Shown here: piece by piece, positions 57,319-64,000 of the stretch
Layout of the letters: each line of letters starts with the position of its first letter
Position numbering within the stretch: the stretch's first letter is position 1
Source: a virus
DNA length: 64,000 nucleotides
Direction: 5' to 3' (one strand)
IMG/VR virus record: IMGVR_UViG_3300021197_001743
Span: 56,039-120,038 of that record
The notes under the pieces: generated by a model
Database searches by the model: none
What the model was told of the DNA's origin: nothing
The model's input: only the letters and a program-made list of their open reading frames with translations
Program-made: the position numbers and the translations under genes

Positions 57319-60300
57319 ATGACAATAAGAAAAGAACAATTCGTTGGGCTACACGCTCATTCGGGCGTTGGATCGCCATTTGATGGCTTTGGACATCCGC
57401 AACAACACATGAACTATGCTTACGAAAACGGAAGCACAGCCCTAGCTCTAACCGACCATGGAAATATGAACGGCTTAGCCTATCAGGTATTGCATGCTAA
57501 GAAGATGAAGAAGGAAGGAAAAGACTTCAAGCCAATCTTTGGTGTGGAAGCTTACTTCATCGAGTCCGTCGCGGATTGGAAGGTCAAGCTTGACGAACAC
57601 CGCGCAGACAAAACCAAATCAAAAAAGATTGATGACGACCGTAGCGGGACCACCGTTGAAAACGAAGCGGAGTCAAAGCAGTCCACCAAATCAGAATTGA
57701 ACCGCAAGCGACACATGGTACTTCTTGCTATGAACCAAGAAGGCCTCAATAACATCTTCAAGTTGGTGTCCCAATCATATGATGGAGACTACTTCTATCG
57801 CAAGCCTCGTATCGACCTTGACCTCTTAGAGAAGCATAGTGAGGGCGTTATCGCTCTCTCCGCTTGTCTCGGTGGTGTCTATGCTGGCTGCTACTGGGAA
57901 CACCGAGAGACCGGTTCCGAGGCTGTTGTGGATGCTATGCGCTCTATAACGAAGAATATGTTAAGCATCTTTGGCGACCGTTGGTACGGTGAACTTCAAT
58001 GGAATGCAATTCCGGAACAACACGAATTGAACAATTACGTCATTCAAATGCACCAAGAATTCGGCATACCTCTGGTATCAACGTGCGACTCTCATTACCC
58101 AACTCCAGACGCTTGGAACGATCGAGAACTATATAAGAAGATAGGTTGGCTCGGAAAGGGCAAGCCTGAATGGATGTCAGATGAGTTACCTGAAGGTGTG
58201 GATGAAATCGGGTATGAACTTTACCCAAAGAACGGCGAACAAATGTGGGCCGATTATAAAAGATACACTAACATCATACACACCGACATTACTTACGATG
58301 ACGACATCGTTCGTCAGTCAATGTTGGAGACGGTCAATATTGCTTTTGAGAGGATTGATAGTTTTCTCCCAGATAACACTGTGCGCTTGCCTGATTTTGT
58401 CGTACCTGCTGGCCATCACCCTGCAGAATACTTGGCTCAATTATCCTTCGAGGGTCTATTTGAGATTATGGCATCGCGTTCTGTCGAACGAGGGTCGACC
58501 ACTTGGGTGGATTACACCGATAGACTGAAGCATGAACTCGAAGTCATATCAGACAGAGGGTTCTCTAAATATTTCTTGACGATGAAGTCAATCACGGACA
58601 AAACAAATGAAGTACAACTCGCAGGACCCGGCCGAGGATCAGCAGCAGGATCGCTGGTGGCTTATGCACTGGGCATTACACAAGTGGATCCAATTAAGTA
58701 TGGTCTACTATTCTCTCGTTTCCTCCGAGCGGACGCCACGGATTATCCTGACATTGACTACGATGTCTCTGATCCTATGGTGCTCAAGGAGCTGTTAATC
58801 AATGAGTGGGGTTCCAACACTGTTGTGCCTATCTCCAACTTCAATACACTACAATTGAAGTCTCTTATCAAAGACATCTCAAAGTTCTATGACATCCCGT
58901 TTCCCGAAGTCAACAAGGTTACCAACACTATGCTCAAGGAAGCAACTCCTCTTGCAAAGAAGAAGCATGGTATCCGTGCAGGAATCTATGCCCCGACTTT
59001 TGAAGAGGTATGTGAGTTCTCCGAGACACTGCAAAAGTTCTTCTCTGACCATCCAAAGGTTAAATCACACGTCGAAGGCCTAATGGGTCAAATCCGTTCA
59101 ACCTCTCGTCATGCTGGAGGTGTTGTAATTGGCTCTGAACTGGATAAGTACATGCCATTAATTGCTTCCAAGGGCGTACGACAAACTCCTTGGTCTGAAG
59201 GTATGAATGTACGCCAACTAGAGCCAATGGGTTTCATCAAGTTTGATATTCTTGGTCTTGCAACCCTTCGTATGATGGAAGAAGCAATCGAAAGAATTCT
59301 TCAGAGGCACCATGGTATCGAGAACCCAACGTTCGCTGATGTTAAGAAATATTATGATGAGAACCTTCATCCTGACAAGATCGATCTCAACGACCAGACA
59401 GTTTACAAAAACATCTTCCGCGCTGGTAAATGGATGGGCATCTTCCAATTCACAGAGAATGGAGCCCAAAGCCTTGCTAAGAGAGCACAGCCAAGATCCA
59501 TCATTGACTTGTCTGCTATCACTTCAATCTATCGTCCCGGCCCTCTATCGGCTGGTGTTGACAAGGCTTACATTAAAGCAATCCGTGATCCTATGTCTGT
59601 GAGTTATGAGAATGCGATTGTCGAAGAGATAACCAGTGAAACCAGTGGGTTTATGATCTTCCAAGAGCAAATTGCTCTTCTGGCTCATAAGCTTGGTAAA
59701 GACATCAATCTAGATGACGCCAATCTGCTGCGTAAACTCTTGACCAAGAAAGGCCTCGATGCTTCGAAACAAGCAAAGAAAGAAGAGATTATGACGAAGT
59801 TTGTTCAAGGTTGCATTGAGAAAGGCATAACTATGCGTTCTGCCGAGGAAATGTGGCAGAAGTTTGAGTACTTCTCTGGCTATGGCTTCAACAAGTCTCA
59901 CGCTGTTGCTTACTCAATCATTTCATATCAAACTGCTTGGTTAGCAACGTATTACAATGCAGAGTGGGCTTGTGCCTTCTTGGATAAGGAGCCTGAGTCT
60001 AGAAAAGAAAAGGCAATCAACATTGCTAAATCTTGGGGCTATACAATTAAGCCTTTGAACATTAACACCTCCGGTCGACGATGGACTGCTACTGGTAAAA
60101 GTACACTGGTAGCTCCACTGACAACCATCAAAGGTCTTGGTGATGCTGCAATTGATGAGATCATCGAGAAGCGCCCATTTACGTCCGTAGAGCATCTTTT
60201 GTTCGACGGTGGGGTGGTAGCAAGGAAACTCAACAAGAAGTCCTTAGACGCCCTCACAAGAGCCTCTGCGATGAATGATTTGATTGATGATAGGTTCTAT

Positions 60301-60780
60301 GGAGACAAGCATTTCTGGTCTGCCGTTGTTGTTGATAAGCCAAAGAACAAGAAGAAATTGAATGAAAACATCGAAAAATATCGCAAGGAAGGTTCTTTTA
60401 GTACAGCCGAGCTGATACAGAACACACAAGCATTGACGGGTATTTATCCAATTAACATGGTCATGACTGAAAGGGCGTTGAAGATTATAGAACATCATGT
60501 AGTACCTCCTCTTTCGGAGTACGACTCAGCACTTGGAGTGGCATGGTGCATCCCAACCAAAATTCATACGAAGAAAAGCAAAAATGGTAAATGGTTTTAC
60601 ACTATTGATGTGATCGACTCCAATTCGAAAGCTACCAAAATCCGCTGTTGGGGCGTAGATCCACAAAAGGACCTCATCTTTCTTAACAAGCCATATGTAC
60701 TTAAGCACCCAAGCTACAATGAAACTTGGGGTTTCTCGACATACGGCCGGGTTGACAAGAAGTGGATGATGATTGGGTAA
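57319..60780 (+). CDS. dnaE: DNA polymerase III alpha subunit-like, family C
   Basis: 1153 residues, full length (E. coli DnaE 1160). PHP domain at the N-terminus (FVGLHAHSGVGSPFDG; ALALTDHGNM). Palm: GPGRGSAAGSLVAYALGIT (about 436-454) and YPDIDYD (476-482) with two catalytic Asp; the third Asp is in FIKFDILGLATL (about 641). YRPGPL and a GYGFNKSHAVAYSIISYQTAWL block (about 855-876, in part) follow. A C-terminal OB fold (WFYTIDVIDSNSKATKIRCWG, in part) is present. One oddity is a charged insertion at about residues 90-135 (Lys/Asp/Glu/Ser-rich). It is likely the phage's main replicase, with the family A enzyme at 28207 in an auxiliary role. No clamp was identified in the window. Confidence 0.93.
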   Translation: MTIRKEQFVGLHAHSGVGSPFDGFGHPQQHMNYAYENGSTALALTDHGNMNGLAYQVLHAKKMKKEGKDFKPIFGVEAYFIESVADWKVKLDEHRADKTKSKKIDDDRSGTTVENEAESKQSTKSELNRKRHMVLLAMNQEGLNNIFKLVSQSYDGDYFYRKPRIDLDLLEKHSEGVIALSACLGGVYAGCYWEHRETGSEAVVDAMRSITKNMLSIFGDRWYGELQWNAIPEQHELNNYVIQMHQEFGIPLVSTCDSHYPTPDAWNDRELYKKIGWLGKGKPEWMSDELPEGVDEIGYELYPKNGEQMWADYKRYTNIIHTDITYDDDIVRQSMLETVNIAFERIDSFLPDNTVRLPDFVVPAGHHPAEYLAQLSFEGLFEIMASRSVERGSTTWVDYTDRLKHELEVISDRGFSKYFLTMKSITDKTNEVQLAGPGRGSAAGSLVAYALGITQVDPIKYGLLFSRFLRADATDYPDIDYDVSDPMVLKELLINEWGSNTVVPISNFNTLQLKSLIKDISKFYDIPFPEVNKVTNTMLKEATPLAKKKHGIRAGIYAPTFEEVCEFSETLQKFFSDHPKVKSHVEGLMGQIRSTSRHAGGVVIGSELDKYMPLIASKGVRQTPWSEGMNVRQLEPMGFIKFDILGLATLRMMEEAIERILQRHHGIENPTFADVKKYYDENLHPDKIDLNDQTVYKNIFRAGKWMGIFQFTENGAQSLAKRAQPRSIIDLSAITSIYRPGPLSAGVDKAYIKAIRDPMSVSYENAIVEEITSETSGFMIFQEQIALLAHKLGKDINLDDANLLRKLLTKKGLDASKQAKKEEIMTKFVQGCIEKGITMRSAEEMWQKFEYFSGYGFNKSHAVAYSIISYQTAWLATYYNAEWACAFLDKEPESRKEKAINIAKSWGYTIKPLNINTSGRRWTATGKSTLVAPLTTIKGLGDAAIDEIIEKRPFTSVEHLLFDGGVVARKLNKKSLDALTRASAMNDLIDDRFYGDKHFWSAVVVDKPKNKKKLNENIEKYRKEGSFSTAELIQNTQALTGIYPINMVMTERALKIIEHHVVPPLSEYDSALGVAWCIPTKIHTKKSKNGKWFYTIDVIDSNSKATKIRCWGVDPQKDLIFLNKPYVLKHPSYNETWGFSTYGRVDKKWMMIG

Positions 60781-60798
60781 AAAACTTGAAATAAAAAC

Positions 60799-60827
60799 TT
60801 GACAAACTACCACAGACCAGTTACATT
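60799..60827 (+). promoter_or_regulatory. sigma70-type promoter, methyltransferase operon
   Basis: TTGACA (60799-60804), 17 bp, TACATT (60822-60827) in the agTTACATTATA context; one mismatch from the family consensus. A further TTGA lies at 60786. Confidence 0.8.
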
Positions 60828-60857
60828 ATATATATGAAAACAAAAACAGGAGGAACT

Positions 60858-61442
60858 ATGACTACATACACTTTTGACACAATACCACAACGAATGACTA
60901 AAGAGTGGAGACACGAAAACATTTCTTTGAACTCCAAAGACAACAGCTCTGAAAAGTTTCAGAAGAGCTTTATCCTTGATAATCTTGGAGTCGACCTGAA
61001 AACCTTTGAAAACAACGAAAGGTCAATTCGGATTAACAAAAGAACATTGCAGTTCAAAAACCAAAGAGTCGTAACAAGCAGAGAAGACTTCATGGATTGG
61101 ACGGAAGACTTTGACGGTGTAAAGAAGGTCAATGACAAAATGACCTATTGGAACTTAAAAATAATCCCAGATTCTGGTGGAGCACAAAACAGATCTATCA
61201 GGCCAGTGATTGACATGGTAGAGTCTTTCGCAAAGCACATAAAGAAAAATAAATGCGATGACAAGTTCTTTGTATGTATCACTGATGGAAGCTATTATTG
61301 CAACTTCTCTCTTTTGAGAGAAGGAAACGGCAGAACACAATTCGAATATGCTATCGATCAGGTTGACCCTTCCTTAAGGAAGTATTTTTACTGCGGACCA
61401 CTTAAAAACCTAGAGGAGTGGTGGAATGACAGAATCAAATAA
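60858..61442 (+). CDS. unknown protein coupled to a methyltransferase
   Basis: 194 residues from ATG 60858 (CAGGAGGA 4 bases upstream; an ATG at 60834 would be at the transcription start). Mixed alpha/beta, with TYWNLKIIPDSGG (about 98-110), FFVCITDGSYYCNFSLLREGNGR (about 142-164, in part) and YFYCGPLKNLEEWWNDR near the end. It overlaps the downstream methyltransferase by 17 bases, the usual layout of restriction-modification pairs, but no clear PD-(D/E)xK or HNH site could be identified. It may be a nuclease, specificity or control protein. Confidence 0.5.
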   Translation: MTTYTFDTIPQRMTKEWRHENISLNSKDNSSEKFQKSFILDNLGVDLKTFENNERSIRINKRTLQFKNQRVVTSREDFMDWTEDFDGVKKVNDKMTYWNLKIIPDSGGAQNRSIRPVIDMVESFAKHIKKNKCDDKFFVCITDGSYYCNFSLLREGNGRTQFEYAIDQVDPSLRKYFYCGPLKNLEEWWNDRIK

Positions 61443-62430
61443 GAAAAAATTCGGACAATATTATACTACAAATTGCGACTATATTCTTTCGAACATTAAA
61501 ATTCCGCATGGTGCTAAACTAGTTGAGCCGTTTGTTGGGCAAGGTGACTTGGTAAAGTGGTCTAAGAGAACTGACTGGGAGCTATACGATATAGAGCCAA
61601 AGTGTTCTGCTATAACCCAAGATACCTTGCTCAATCCTCCGGACTATAAAGATAAGTATCCTGTGACTAATCCTCCGTTCTTAGCTAAGAACAAAAACAA
61701 GGATAAAAGAGTTTACGAAAAATATGGTGTTGATGATTTATATAAAGCTTGTATCAAAAGCTTTGTCGATGGAGACGTTGCCGGAGGTATTTTAATAATT
61801 CCTCTAAACTTCTTCTGCGACAGAGACAAGAACATTAGAGATATATTTTTTGAGAGATACAATGTTGATGAAGTAAATGTGTTTGAAGAAACAGTATTTG
61901 ACGACACAACCTACACTATTTGCTCATTTAGCTTTACCAGAGGAAGATATCAAAACGATACAACCTTTCATTTTTACCCTAGCAAGACTTCGAAAGTATT
62001 TGAGTTAAAAAAGGAACATGGTTGGCGAGTAGGCGGAGGATTATTTAAAAAAACAGAAACAAAATATAAACTTGGTCGCCTTCTAGAAGGGCAAGAACCA
62101 TCAACGATGATATTTTTAAATGCAATTGACACTGGGTCTGAAGAAGGTCGGATAAGATTAATTGCTAATCATGAGCTTTTTTATGACAACACGCCAAATC
62201 GTTCAAATCGAGCATTTGCAACAATCACCAGTAATATCAAAATCATCGATGAACAGTTAATAGTCGATAAGTTTAACAAGCGACTGGAGACACTCAGAGA
62301 GACTTACAACAGTTTGTTTCTCGTTAATTATAGAAATTCAACTAAAAACTATGCAAGAAAGCGTATATCGTTTAAGCAATGCTATATGCTCTTAATAGAA
62401 ATTCTGGAAGAATACAACAAGGAGGAATAA
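61426..62430 (+). CDS. DNA N6-adenine methyltransferase (NPPF type)
   Basis: 334 residues. KKFGQYYTT (7-15) is the motif X-like start, VEPFVGQGDL (33-42) motif I and TNPPF (81-85) motif IV, in gamma-class order. GGILIIPLNFFCDR (about 120-133) follows. The C-terminal 200 residues probably recognise the target site. Similar enzymes belong to type II restriction-modification systems; here the upstream gene is the only candidate partner. Alternatively it protects phage DNA. TAATG overlap with the next small gene. Confidence 0.85.
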   Translation: MTESNKKKFGQYYTTNCDYILSNIKIPHGAKLVEPFVGQGDLVKWSKRTDWELYDIEPKCSAITQDTLLNPPDYKDKYPVTNPPFLAKNKNKDKRVYEKYGVDDLYKACIKSFVDGDVAGGILIIPLNFFCDRDKNIRDIFFERYNVDEVNVFEETVFDDTTYTICSFSFTRGRYQNDTTFHFYPSKTSKVFELKKEHGWRVGGGLFKKTETKYKLGRLLEGQEPSTMIFLNAIDTGSEEGRIRLIANHELFYDNTPNRSNRAFATITSNIKIIDEQLIVDKFNKRLETLRETYNSLFLVNYRNSTKNYARKRISFKQCYMLLIEILEEYNKEE

Positions 62431-62549
62431 TGGAACACTTAGCAAATTGTCATGGCGAATGGAATGCCCTCTTCGCTTTGATATCATCAATGCCGTTCAT
62501 CGGCATCTGGGCAAAAGCAAAATTACACAATCATAAGGAGGAATTATGA
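62430..62549 (+). CDS. 39-residue membrane-like peptide
   Basis: MEHLANCHGEWNALFALISS then MPFIGIWAKAKLHNHKEEL. One hydrophobic helix (about residues 12-28) flanked by polar ends. ggagga lies before the ATG, which overlaps the methyltransferase stop, and its own stop overlaps the next ATG. Confidence 0.55.
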   Translation: MEHLANCHGEWNALFALISSMPFIGIWAKAKLHNHKEEL

Positions 62550-62845
62550 CTAAATTTGAATTTGTAACTAATAACACCACCGCTATCGTAGAGGAATACG
62601 AAGAGCCGGCATTTAAATCAAAAGAGCAACACATGGGCGATTATATTAGATCGATGAAAGCTTTGGAAGAGGCCATGGAACCCTATAAGGAACAAAAGCG
62701 TGAACTTAAATCAGATTACGTTGACAACGGTTGGCTTACAAAAGAAGACATCTCTTTAACTGTCCGTGCTTATAGACTGCTCAAGAATGATGTAGACATA
62801 GAAGCATTAATTGATATCTATGAAAATCTTAGAGGAGACAAGTAA
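62546..62845 (+). CDS. unknown helical protein
   Basis: 99 residues. EAMEPYKEQKRELKSDYVDNGWLTKEDISLTVRAYRLL (in pieces) resembles the coiled-coil and C-terminal region of GapR-type DNA-binding proteins (DUF2312): a charged helix followed by GxxxKxIxxxVR. The match is by pattern only. aaggagga precedes the ATG; overlaps the dUTPase gene by one base. Confidence 0.55.
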   Translation: MTKFEFVTNNTTAIVEEYEEPAFKSKEQHMGDYIRSMKALEEAMEPYKEQKRELKSDYVDNGWLTKEDISLTVRAYRLLKNDVDIEALIDIYENLRGDK

Positions 62846-63306
62846 TGCTTATCGATTATTTTAAAATAAGAGATAGCGCAAAAGACCCCGTCCGAGCTAA
62901 TCCCTCGGACGCCGGTCTTGATGTGTTTTACTGTCCATCGGGAGAAAACTCCGGCCCATTAATTATAAATTCTGGCGACTCCATTGTTGTTGAAACAGGA
63001 TTAAAGTTTGGTGTGCCTCATGGATTCATGCTCGAGGTCAAAAACAGATCATCACTAGCTGCAAAGAAACAGCTTGTGGTCGGCGCATGTATAATAGATC
63101 CGGGATACAATGGAGAGCTTATGATCAACCTTAACAACATAGGAAACAAAAGCAGAACAATCCAACCGGGAGATAAAATAGCTCAGGTGGTCATGATACC
63201 CATTATTCACTTTAGAGCAAGAAAACTCATGACTGATACTCTTTATAATAGTGATATCTGTATCTCTAAAAGAGGAACAGGTGGTTTTGGTTCAACAGGA
63301 GAGTAA
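62845..63306 (+). CDS. dut: dUTP pyrophosphatase (dUTPase)
   Basis: 153 residues with all five trimeric dUTPase motifs: SDAGLDVFY (motif 1), KNRSSLAAK (motif 2; usual RSG/RSS), VGACIIDPGYNGELMINLNN (motif 3, in part), PGDKIAQVVMIPI (motif 4) and RGTGGFGSTG (motif 5, P-loop-like). It hydrolyses dUTP to dUMP, feeding ThyX and keeping uracil out of DNA. Confidence 0.95.
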   Translation: MLIDYFKIRDSAKDPVRANPSDAGLDVFYCPSGENSGPLIINSGDSIVVETGLKFGVPHGFMLEVKNRSSLAAKKQLVVGACIIDPGYNGELMINLNNIGNKSRTIQPGDKIAQVVMIPIIHFRARKLMTDTLYNSDICISKRGTGGFGSTGE

Positions 63307-63307
63307 T

Positions 63308-63526
63308 ATGAATTGGATCTATGAAGGAATGAAGTCGTTCTTATGGCAAATAGCATTGTTCGCAATGTTTATGGCCATATCGGCGGCTGTCATATGGAGT
63401 TGCAATTATTTGCAAATAAGTCCGGGGTACGGAATTATATCATTGTATACGTTAGTGATAATGATATTTAATCTTGCTCTAGCAAGAGAGAAACAAAAAT
63501 GGAGCCCACCAGCCAATGCCAAATAA
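63308..63526 (+). CDS. 72-residue two-helix membrane protein
   Basis: Start ATG 63308 (aggagagta upstream, within the dUTPase end). Two hydrophobic segments, QIALFAMFMAISAAVIWS and GIISLYTLVIMIFNLALA, then a basic tail. Overlaps the next gene by 11 bases. Function unknown; holin-like size and layout, but no lysis genes are adjacent. Confidence 0.6.
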   Translation: MNWIYEGMKSFLWQIALFAMFMAISAAVIWSCNYLQISPGYGIISLYTLVIMIFNLALAREKQKWSPPANAK

Positions 63527-63848
63527 ATACGCCAAAGACACGAAGAAATATACTTTTTATGCTAAAGACACGCTACATGCAAAATTCAAAGCAAGAATGC
63601 AGTTTCATAGCCTCACACAGTCAGAGTTTCTTCGTGCTTGCGTTGAGGCGGTAGTTGGAGAGGATCCAATGATGGAATTGTTTATCGATCACTACAAAGA
63701 AGAGAACAATAAACAATCCAAGGTTCAAAGAGAGAAGATAAAAAAAGAGAAAGAAAAAAGTAAAGACATACTAAATGACTTTGGACTGGGTGATGGAGAC
63801 ATCGAGGATATTTTCGATTTAATTGCTAAAGAGCACCCAGAAATTTGA
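63516..63848 (+). CDS. small basic/acidic protein with ribbon-helix-helix-like N-terminus
   Basis: 110 residues. KKYTFYAKDTLHAKFKARMQFHSLTQSEFLRACVEAVVG (in pieces) has the strand-helix-helix spacing of RHH DNA-binding domains. A Lys/Glu-rich helix and an acidic C-terminus (GDGDIEDIFDLI) follow. Pattern-based only. Confidence 0.55.
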   Translation: MPNKYAKDTKKYTFYAKDTLHAKFKARMQFHSLTQSEFLRACVEAVVGEDPMMELFIDHYKEENNKQSKVQREKIKKEKEKSKDILNDFGLGDGDIEDIFDLIAKEHPEI

Positions 63849-63877
63849 TTTAAATACGTTCTTTTATTTTTTTTATT

Positions 63878-63890
63878 TCTATTTATAATG
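63878..63890 (+). promoter_or_regulatory. candidate late promoter element
   Basis: TCTATTTATAATG, in the 77-base gap before the last gene, similar to the ACTATTTATAAAG element at 7709. It is weaker than the others. Confidence 0.3.
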
Positions 63891-63925
63891 AAAAAACGCT
63901 TTAAGGATTAAGGAGATTTATAATT

Positions 63926-64000
63926 ATGGCTAAGAAACTATTAAGCGAGGCAGTTGTCCGCAGATTTGCTAAGTTGGCAAACCTTTCACCCATCAATGAG
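63926..64000 (+). CDS. 5' end of a gene, probably virion-related
   Basis: Only 25 residues are in the window: MAKKLLSEAVVRRFAKLANL..., cut by the edge. The ATG follows aaggagatt. LLSEAVVRRFAKLANL is a short amphipathic start similar in style to the leader group at 35339, 36102, 41808 and 53952 and to prohead-associated proteins. With a late-type promoter element upstream, it may open another structural block. Confidence 0.6.
   Translation, partial: MAKKLLSEAVVRRFAKLANLSPINE

Overview
This window is part of the genome of a large, tailed, contractile (T4-like) bacteriophage, read almost entirely on the + strand. The evidence is a recognisable T4-type virion block (scaffold, gp23-type capsid protein, gp13/14/15-type neck proteins, sheath, two tube paralogues, hub protein, tape measure, gp53-type wedge) together with phage replication and nucleotide genes, dense packing with ATGA-type overlaps, and many short accessory genes. 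The DNA is AT-rich, and no integrase, repressor or other sign of a prophage was seen. Host clues point weakly towards Myxococcota or related former Deltaproteobacteria: a secreted protein at 55980-57110 ends in a MYXO-CTERM-like anchor preceded by an acidic Asp-Thr-Gly/Pro-rich linker, and two proteins have very short lipoprotein signals.

Layout. 0-7.6 kb: a family of small virion surface paralogues (one carrying an inserted LamG-like domain), a tail-fibre-like protein and an Ala/Asp-rich repeat fibre. 7.7-28.2 kb: head, neck, tail and baseplate genes, with candidate late promoters of the form ACTATTTAwwAAAG and several rho-independent terminators. 28.2-46.3 kb: a replication and metabolism block: family A DNA polymerase, divergent tubulin/FtsZ-like protein, single-strand-binding protein, ParB-fold protein, a free-standing alanyl-tRNA-synthetase-like catalytic domain, UvsX/RecA, flap nuclease, replicative helicase, B12-dependent ribonucleotide reductase, Hc1-like and GroES-like proteins, ThyX, a J-domain protein and a receiver-domain protein. 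46.3-51.4 kb: tRNA-Ala(UGC), tRNA-Asp(GUC), a VOC enzyme, two further virion proteins, a tmRNA, small membrane proteins, a lipoprotein and a ClpS adaptor. 51.4-64 kb: SprT-like protease, GIY-YIG and HNH nucleases, two DNA methyltransferases, UV endonuclease, the MYXO-CTERM-like protein, a full-length DnaE-type DNA polymerase, dUTPase and small genes.

Regulation. Twelve near-identical promoters (TTGACA or TTGACT, exactly 17 bp, then TATATT, TATAAT or TACATT, usually within gTTATATTATA) lie between 28.1 and 60.9 kb and none was seen among the virion genes. This suggests use of host vegetative RNA polymerase for early/middle genes and a different programme for late genes.

What looks most unusual: (i) the AlaRS-like catalytic domain in a genome that also carries two RNAs with the G3-U70 alanine identity pair (tRNA-Ala and tmRNA); (ii) a 271-residue tubulin-superfamily protein with altered GTP and catalytic loops; (iii) tmRNA and ClpS about 1.2 kb apart; (iv) two different DNA polymerase families, DnaE and a minimal PolA; (v) a shared N-terminal peptide on otherwise unrelated proteins, possibly a capsid-targeting signal; and (vi) the MYXO-CTERM-like phage protein.
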